Assembly (NCBI GenBank): GCA_002787155.1
Contig: PCVY01000044.1
Location: forward strand, 1 to 45,988
Length of the DNA stretch: 45,988 nucleotides
Source: Candidatus Abzuiibacterium crystallinum
GTDB lineage: Bacteria > Omnitrophota > Omnitrophia > Omnitrophales > Abzuiibacteriaceae
Direction of reading: 5' to 3'
Shown: positions 41,236 through 45,988 of the stretch, one piece after another
Position numbering within the stretch: position 1 is the stretch's first letter
How the letters are laid out: every line of letters starts with the position of its first letter
Notes under the pieces: generated by a model
Database searches by the model: none
What the model saw: only the letters and a program-made list of their open reading frames with translations
Told to the model about the DNA's origin: nothing
Position numbers and translations under genes: made by a program

Positions 41236-42933
41236 TTACGTTTTACGAATCACTTTGCTGCCTTCAAAAATTTCCATGGCAGACATGACAATATCGACAT
41301 TAGGGTCCTTCACAGGCTGCCCTGCAGCCGGTTTTTCGACTTGCTCGGCTTCCGTTAACACAAACACAACTTCGGCCTGACAGCCGAGTAATTCGCTTAA
41401 AATATCTCTGACAAACAGTTTGTTATTTTGCTGTTCGATGGTTTCTTTGTGAAATTTAAACTCAGCCGGAAAACCAAAAACTACTCTCGTCCCGCCGGCT
41501 TCAATCGGGGCTGATTCGGAAAGAAACATCCCGATCGACATGCGTTTTTCCTTCACCCGCGCCAAAAGCTCCGGCCAGACCGTTTCAATATCGCTTAAGC
41601 TCAGGTTACTATTTTGTGAATGGGCGGGCCGAGTGAGACGTGGGCTCAGACCCACCTGGGTCTGAGCCCTAGTGGCTGCGTCAGAATAACCGGCAGATTT
41701 ACTAACCGTTAAATTAATTTGGTCTTTTTTTTTCTGTTCAGGAACGCTTGTTTGCCCCGCGCCGATCGATTGACGCGTACTTGAAACAACGGGTGAAGCG
41801 GCCGGGTTTTTGAGTTCCGTTAAGAGATCGTTAATGGATTTTAGATCGGCTCGGTTGGCTATCTTGAGCAGACAAATTTCCGCCAAAAACCGCGGTGTGC
41901 GGCTCCAGCGGATTTCACGAATGGTTTGCTGCAATAAACTGACGATTAAGAAAAGTTCGTCCCGCCCAAATTGCTTTGCCCACTTTCCGAGTGTTTTGAT
42001 GGTATCTTCATCTTGTTCTATCCAGCCTTCTTTTGGCTCGCCTAAGGACAAAACCAAAAGATCGCGGAAACCTTCCAGCAGTCCCTTTAGAAATTGTTCG
42101 ATATCCTTGCCTTCTCCCACCAATTCATGAATCAGTTTTAAAACCTGGGCAGAATTCCGGCCTTTGAGTGCTTCAAAAAATTTAAAATAAACCTCCGTGC
42201 TTGTCAGGCCGAGAGAGAAAATGACATCCTCTTCCTTAATTTCCCCCTCACTGAAACTGGTCAATTGATCCAAAAGACTTTCTGCGTCGCGCAAGCTGCC
42301 TTCCGCTGATTTGGCGATCAGGTATAAAACGTTGTCTTTGGCTTTTATTTTTTCCTGTTTGGCAATTGCCTTCAATTTGGCGTGGATATCTGCGGATGAG
42401 ACCCGCTTAAAATGAAACCGCTGGCAGCGCGAAAGAATGGTAAGCGGTACTTTATGCGGTTCTGTTGTTGCAAAAATAAACTTTACATGAGACGGCGGCT
42501 CTTCCAGGGTTTTGAGAAGCGCATTAAAAGCTTCTCCTGTAAGCATGTGGACTTCGTCGATGATGTAAACTTTATACTGCCCGCGCGCCGGTTTAAATTT
42601 GACGTTTTCACGCAAGGTTCTGATTTCATCAATCCCGCGGTTTGAAGCGCCGTCAATTTCAAGCACATCCAAGCTGGTGCCGTTGGAAATTTCTAAACAG
42701 GTGTCACAGCGGTTACAAGGATCCGCTTGCGTTGGTTTTTCGCAGTTGAGCGCTTTGGCTAAAATCCGGGCGGTTGATGTTTTGCCGATGCCGCGGGACC
42801 CTGAGAAAAGAAAGCTTTGGGCGATGCGTTTTTTTTGAATCGCATTTTTGAGGGTAGTGGTCACGTGCTCTTGGCCCACCACATCATCAAAGGTTTGGGG
42901 CCTAAACTTGCGTGCAAAAACCAAATATGACAT
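41236..42933 (-). CDS. dnaX: DNA polymerase III subunits tau/gamma
   Basis: Clamp-loader ATPase of 565 residues. Walker A GSRGIGKTST, zinc module CNRCDTC, Walker B IIDEVHML and sensor 1 (FATTEPHK) are intact in residues 1-240, with the oligomerisation domain to about 370. The tau-specific region follows. At codons 401-403 lies a run of nine A (41725-41733). Slipping one base either way reaches a stop within four to five codons, which would give a gamma-like product of about 406 residues. A 28-bp palindromic repeat is inserted in frame at 41642-41669. Confidence 0.93.
   Translation of the reverse strand: MSYLVFARKFRPQTFDDVVGQEHVTTTLKNAIQKKRIAQSFLFSGSRGIGKTSTARILAKALNCEKPTQADPCNRCDTCLEISNGTSLDVLEIDGASNRGIDEIRTLRENVKFKPARGQYKVYIIDEVHMLTGEAFNALLKTLEEPPSHVKFIFATTEPHKVPLTILSRCQRFHFKRVSSADIHAKLKAIAKQEKIKAKDNVLYLIAKSAEGSLRDAESLLDQLTSFSEGEIKEEDVIFSLGLTSTEVYFKFFEALKGRNSAQVLKLIHELVGEGKDIEQFLKGLLEGFRDLLVLSLGEPKEGWIEQDEDTIKTLGKWAKQFGRDELFLIVSLLQQTIREIRWSRTPRFLAEICLLKIANRADLKSINDLLTELKNPAASPVVSSTRQSIGAGQTSVPEQKKKDQINLTVSKSAGYSDAATRAQTQVGLSPRLTRPAHSQNSNLSLSDIETVWPELLARVKEKRMSIGMFLSESAPIEAGGTRVVFGFPAEFKFHKETIEQQNNKLFVRDILSELLGCQAEVVFVLTEAEQVEKPAAGQPVKDPNVDIVMSAMEIFEGSKVIRKT
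41642..41669. repeat. 28-bp palindromic repeat, copy 2, inside dnaX
   Basis: Perfect 13-bp arms GGGCTCAGACCCA / TGGGTCTGAGCCC around CC. It is read in frame as RAQTQVGLSP in the tau linker. Confidence 0.8.
41725..41733 (-). other. A9 slippage tract in dnaX
   Basis: Nine A residues on the coding strand (AAA AAA AAA after CAG). The frame with one extra A reads RPN then TAA, and the frame with one A fewer reads TKLI then TAA. Thermus thermophilus dnaX makes gamma by slippage on an A9 run, so the same mechanism is likely. Confidence 0.65.
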
Positions 42934-43028
42934 AGCGAGGATTTTACCTTATACCAAGCCGGAAGTAAACCATTGCTGATTTGACTGAAATGTCTGTTTA
43001 ATCTTTGTAAAAAACAAGACCCGTACCT

Positions 43029-43148
43029 TCACGAAATCCTATTTGCCGCCAAAACGGGATAAGGCCTGCGCGAAGCTTTCCATTGCATCAGAAAGCCCGC
43101 GGCAACAGAATAAATAATGAATGCTAAGACGATGAGAAGGTCGATCAT
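43029..43148 (-). pseudogene. N-terminal remnant of a sodium:solute symporter
   Basis: A 39-codon frame starting MIDLLIVLAFIIYSVAAGF, which matches the first membrane helix of SSS-family symporters, then losing similarity and ending in TGA. No further symporter sequence is found in the 280-bp dnaX-xth gap. It is most likely a decayed 5' end, though a short membrane peptide cannot be excluded. Confidence 0.5.
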
Positions 43149-43155
43149 AACCAAT

Positions 43156-43216
43156 AAGAGTGAAGAGTTATCTGTTTTCCCAGGCAAGCAATTCTTCTTC
43201 ATCACTCTTAACTCTT
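43156..43216. terminator. Long imperfect hairpin at the end of xth
   Basis: 15-bp arms with two wobble-type mismatches (AAGAGTGAAGAGTTA and TCACTCTTAACTCTT) and a 31-nt loop. It overlaps the xth stop codon. It could act as terminator or 3' stabiliser of the exonuclease mRNA. Confidence 0.4.
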
Positions 43217-43979
43217 AATTCTTTAATAATATGCCAACCGGACAATGGTCTGAGCCCATGACTTCGGGCAAGATAAAGGCGTCTTCTAACTTTGATCTAA
43301 GTGATTTTGAGATCAGAAAGTAATCGATCCGCCACCCCACGTTGCGCTTGCGGCAATTGCCAAACTGCCGCCACCAGGTGTAATGGCCTTTGCCATCATG
43401 AAATTCGCGGAAAGTATCAATGAAACCGTTTTGGATAAAACGGTCAAACCCCGCGCGTTCCTGATCGGTAAAACCATGATTGTGGTGGTTGGTTTCGGGG
43501 TGAGCGAGATCAAGTTCTTTGTGCGCCACGTTAAAATCACCTGAAACAATGACAGGTTTTTTCTTCTCAAGCGACTTCAAATATTTCAGAAGATCAACAT
43601 CCCATTCTTTCTCCCGATATGGGAGCCGAGAGAGATCTCTTTTACTATTAGGGACATAAACACTGACGGCAAAAAAATCCTTAAATTCAACGGTCACCAA
43701 CCGCCCTTCCCCGTCATGCTTTGGAATGCCCATTCCGTTTTTCACGCTGACCGGTTTCAATTTGGTAAAAATGGCGGTGCCTGAATATCCCAGATTATCC
43801 GGACACCAGTTCCAAAATTTTTCATAGGCAGGAAGTTCGATCGGCACATCCTTAGGATGTGCGCGGGTTTCCTGAAGACAAAGAATGTCCGGGGAAGCTT
43901 TGGTGAGCCAATTTGAGAAATCTTTTTTGAGTGCCGAACGAACGCCGTTGACGTTCCAAGATAAAAGCGTAAGTGACAT
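43215..43979 (-). CDS. xth: Exodeoxyribonuclease III
   Basis: AP endonuclease/3' exonuclease of base-excision repair, 254 residues. Start 43979 (MSLTLLSWNVNGVRSA) is the normal family N-terminus. An in-frame start at 44030 would add 17 residues encoded by the palindromic repeat 43993-44020 and is rejected. Family motifs present: WNVNG, LQETRAH (metal-binding Glu), SGDFNVAH, the NVGWRIDYFL segment and the catalytic SDHCPVGI. Confidence 0.92.
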   Translation of the reverse strand: MSLTLLSWNVNGVRSALKKDFSNWLTKASPDILCLQETRAHPKDVPIELPAYEKFWNWCPDNLGYSGTAIFTKLKPVSVKNGMGIPKHDGEGRLVTVEFKDFFAVSVYVPNSKRDLSRLPYREKEWDVDLLKYLKSLEKKKPVIVSGDFNVAHKELDLAHPETNHHNHGFTDQERAGFDRFIQNGFIDTFREFHDGKGHYTWWRQFGNCRKRNVGWRIDYFLISKSLRSKLEDAFILPEVMGSDHCPVGILLKN

Positions 43980-43992
43980 AGTTTCTATTCTA

Positions 43993-44020
43993 GGGGTCAG
44001 ACCCAGGAGGGTCTGACCCC
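43993..44020. repeat. 28-bp palindromic repeat, copy 3
   Basis: Arms GGGGTCAGACCC / GGGTCTGACCCC around AGGA, 13 bp upstream of the xth start codon and 10 bp after the thrH stop. It probably affects read-through from thrH into xth. Confidence 0.75.
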
Positions 44021-44029
44021 ACGCAATCA

Positions 44030-44626
44030 CTATTTTATTAATAGTTTCTTTAAAAGCTGATTGTAATTTGAAACAACCGAAAAATGCTTCCGATATTTTT
44101 TGGCAATACCGGCTGGTGGTTTAAATAAAATGCCTTTGTGGGCAGTTTTAAGCATGGTCAAATCATTAAAGGAATCCCCTGCCGCATGAACACGGAAACC
44201 GATTTGCCTAAGTGCTTTAACGGCTTTTCGTTTGCCGTCTTTTTGGCGCAAATGGTATTGCTTGATGAACCCCTTTGAATCAACCGATAACCAGTTGCAA
44301 AAAAGAGTTGGGCGTCCCAACTGTTTCATCAATGGTCCTGCAAATTCGTAAAAGGTGTCGGAAAGAATAATGACTTGCGCTTTCCCGCTTAGTTTGCGCA
44401 GAAACGTTTTGGCCCCCGGGAGCGGTTTGAGTGCGGCAATCACACGCTGAATATCTTTGAGTTTGATGCCGCGTTCCTTTAAAATGGCGAGACGCCTTTT
44501 CATGAGAACATCATAATCGGGAATGTCGCGCGTGGTGAGAGATAACTCTTTCACCTTTGTTTTTTTGGCGACATTAATCCAAATCTCCGGTACTAAAACA
44601 CCTTCCAAATCGAGACAACAGATCAT
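44030..44626 (-). CDS. thrH: ThrH-type phosphoserine phosphatase / homoserine phosphotransferase
   Basis: HAD-superfamily enzyme of 198 residues. DLEGVLVPEIW (nucleophile Asp), TTRDIPDYDVLMKRRL, IILSDTFYEF and AAGDSFNDLTML follow the Pseudomonas ThrH protein closely, including the unusual Asp-x-Glu nucleophile pair. ThrH dephosphorylates phosphoserine and can pass the phosphate to homoserine, linking serine and threonine synthesis. It lies upstream of xth on the same strand, separated by a palindromic repeat. Confidence 0.88.
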   Translation of the reverse strand: MICCLDLEGVLVPEIWINVAKKTKVKELSLTTRDIPDYDVLMKRRLAILKERGIKLKDIQRVIAALKPLPGAKTFLRKLSGKAQVIILSDTFYEFAGPLMKQLGRPTLFCNWLSVDSKGFIKQYHLRQKDGKRKAVKALRQIGFRVHAAGDSFNDLTMLKTAHKGILFKPPAGIAKKYRKHFSVVSNYNQLLKKLLIK

Positions 44627-44690
44627 AATTCTCCTTTATCTAATTGTGCGGATGCTATGATACCAAAAATGGGAGATCTCGAAAACGTTT

Positions 44691-45638
44691 TTACGCGGTT
44701 TGCGGAAGGGGCGGCGTTTCAATGGCTGGATGAGCCGCAATAGATTTGTTGGGTGGCGCCGAAATGGAATCCATGTACATGGTCATCATGCGAATAGACA
44801 TGTAACGATCTTCATAAACATTCATGCTGCGTTTTTCAAAATTAATGTCTGCTAAAAGTTCGTGTAACTGATTTCGCCGCTCTTCGTAAGGCGGGTGTGA
44901 ATTAAGAAAATAAATATATTTCGTAATATTTTGGACATCGATCTGAGAAAGTTTTTCGACAAATTTGAGAAGCTCTCTGGGGTCGTAATTGGTTTTCGCC
45001 AAATAAAAAACTGCGTTGCGGTCAGCGGTTAACTCATCGTTAACTTGAAAATGCTTCCGAATGCCGGGAAGCGATCCTTCGATGCCTGACACGGCGTTCT
45101 CCGCAACGGTGCCCGCAGGCCCCCCGACCATGCCGCCGGCTGCGGCTGCGGCTGCACCGGCTCCGATTTTCATTGCCTGAAAGAACATTCTCTTTTTGGT
45201 CATTTTGTGTTCAACCTTGGGCGTATGCACGCCAGCCGCAACATGCGCAATCTCGTGAGCGAGTACCGCCGCCAGTTCCGCCTCGGAATCAACAAATTCC
45301 AGCATTCCTTTTGTGACGTAAATGTAGCCGCCCCCTGCGCTAAAAGCGTCTACACGGCTGTCATCAACGATGAAAAACTTGTAAGGCAGATGGGGGCGTT
45401 CCGAGACGGCGGCAAGCCTGTACCCAATGCTCATGAGATATTGCTGCATTTCGGGCTGGCGGTAAAACTTGTTGTTTTTAACAATCTCTTCGTGTTGTTC
45501 TGAACCTTCACGGATTTCTGCGAGATCAGCGTAGGAAAGCGGGAGCTCATCACTCATGGGGCGATAATAGTCAACTTGCTTGGATGAACACCCAACCAAA
45601 ATGAGCAAGCTGAATATAAGGGGAATGTGTTTCCCCAT
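44691..45638 (-). CDS. M48-family metallopeptidase lipoprotein
   Basis: Periplasmic zinc peptidase of 315 residues, probably outer-membrane-anchored. Start 45638 gives a lipoprotein signal peptide with lipobox LVGC; the longer frame to 45722 would bury it. The zinc site is HEIAH in VLAHEIAHVAAG, with a later Glu in NDELTADRNAVFYL. A Gly/Ala-rich segment (GAGAAAAAAGG) lies between. It resembles BepA/LoiP-like quality-control proteases that act on misassembled envelope proteins. No TPR domain is present. Confidence 0.85.
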   Translation of the reverse strand: MGKHIPLIFSLLILVGCSSKQVDYYRPMSDELPLSYADLAEIREGSEQHEEIVKNNKFYRQPEMQQYLMSIGYRLAAVSERPHLPYKFFIVDDSRVDAFSAGGGYIYVTKGMLEFVDSEAELAAVLAHEIAHVAAGVHTPKVEHKMTKKRMFFQAMKIGAGAAAAAAGGMVGGPAGTVAENAVSGIEGSLPGIRKHFQVNDELTADRNAVFYLAKTNYDPRELLKFVEKLSQIDVQNITKYIYFLNSHPPYEERRNQLHELLADINFEKRSMNVYEDRYMSIRMMTMYMDSISAPPNKSIAAHPAIETPPLPQTA

Positions 45639-45736
45639 GGCTTTCGCGCCCCCTCTTAAAAATGACTTTTCTCGATAGAGACTCCCAATGTAAATTGTAG
45701 TTCGTGTTTGGATTAAATGCAAATTTAGGATCTGCT

Positions 45737-45787
45737 AATTATAAGGTGTAAAGGTGTTGGAGGTACTTAATAAATCACCTTATAATT
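45737..45787. repeat. 12-bp inverted repeat upstream of the M48 gene
   Basis: Perfect arms AATTATAAGGTG / CACCTTATAATT with a 27-nt loop in the gap between tRNA-Ser and the peptidase gene. It could be a leader structure, operator or small mobile repeat. Confidence 0.55.
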
Positions 45788-45870
45788 TGGCTTCGGTGCT
45801 TGCCGGTGGAAGACAATCTTTTCATCGGAAAACAACCCCTGCACAAGATCCTCGATATCTTGGCGGGCCG

Positions 45871-45892
45871 TGCTTTTTCATCAGAAAAAGTA
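45871..45892 (-). terminator. Hairpin behind tRNA-Ser
   Basis: Stem CTTTTTC / GAAAAAG with a 4-nt loop directly after the tRNA discriminator base, extended by outer pairs. Likely tRNA-Ser terminator. Confidence 0.55.
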
Positions 45893-45979
45893 CGGAGAGG
45901 CAGGGATTCGAACCCTGGAGACCCTTACGGGCCCAACGGTTTTCGAGACCGCCGCATTCGACCGCTCTGCCACCTCTCC
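45893..45979 (-). tRNA. tRNA-Ser(CGA)
   Basis: An 87-nt class II tRNA: acceptor GGAGAGG / CCTCTCC, D-arm, anticodon loop CTCGAAA (anticodon CGA, reads UCG), long variable arm, T-arm with GGTTCGAATCCC, discriminator G. CCA is not encoded. Confidence 0.92.
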
Positions 45980-45988
45980 TAGATAATG

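Noticed and set aside
42934-43214. 4.5S (SRP) RNA in the gap upstream of dnaX
   Set aside because: The region contains GGAAG-like bits but not the conserved SRP loop sequence; a symporter remnant explains part of it.
45800-45982. 60-codon plus-strand frame
   Set aside because: It is antisense to tRNA-Ser and its terminator.
1-45988. CRISPR array or rRNA genes
   Set aside because: No regularly spaced repeats and no rRNA signature sequences were seen on either strand.

Overview
This 46 kb window comes from an uncultivated-looking diderm bacterium. It carries a porin, a lipoprotein peptidase and an OxyR/AhpC pair. Neither tRNA gene encodes CCA. The serine-integrase style and gene mix recall Omnitrophota-like lineages, but I cannot place it firmly. 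Most host genes lie on the minus strand.

Host part, left (1-22.6 kb): a metal-uptake set (small His/Cys membrane protein, porin, ZnuA-like, ZnuB-like); an arsenic operon (arsR-acr3-arsC) whose promoter spacer is filled by a perfect dyad; and a nitrite/NO module. That module has an Rrf2/NsrR-like regulator, nirK, a cupredoxin-like protein, a quinol NO reductase and a hemerythrin. It has been rearranged: a radical SAM/thioesterase pair sits between two decayed copies of the cupredoxin-norZ junction. Next come CarD, AhpC/OxyR with a textbook ATAG-N7-CTAT site, two NTF2-like proteins, PtsI, a GH15 glucoamylase-like enzyme and a GT4 glycosyltransferase.

Integrated element (22802-38471, about 15.7 kb): bounded by an 11-bp direct repeat at the 3' end of a tRNA-Asn gene. 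From right to left it holds a serine integrase, a membrane/beta-rich protein, a CI-like repressor divergent from a small XRE protein, a replication protein and a Nu1-like terminase small subunit, with no capsid or tail genes. This is the layout of a phage satellite. Its cargo is dense in defence-type genes: two type II restriction-endonuclease-like genes (MvaI/BcnI-like and BsaWI-like), a LexA repressor fused to an SPPY-type DNA methyltransferase, and a divergent six-gene operon. That operon encodes two PD-(D/E)XK-like proteins, a possible third nuclease, two proteins with the HEPN Rx4H motif, and a protein resembling a class III nucleotide cyclase. One 30-bp dyad covers both divergent promoters.

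Three observations stand out. (1) The integrase gene appears to contain attP: the right-end integrase and the left-end HTH reading frame share the att core in the same frame, so excision would rebuild a 708-residue integrase that integration cuts in two. (2) The target tRNA-Asn(GUU) gene is itself interrupted inside the anticodon by a 271-nt group I intron. (3) The LexA-methyltransferase and the cyclase/HEPN/nuclease operon look like one damage-responsive defence locus.

Host part, right (38.8-46 kb): a promoter and small repeat ahead of tRNA-Asn, a polytopic membrane protein, recR, dnaX (with an A9 slippage tract and an in-frame palindromic repeat insertion), exonuclease III, ThrH, an M48 lipoprotein peptidase and tRNA-Ser(CGA).
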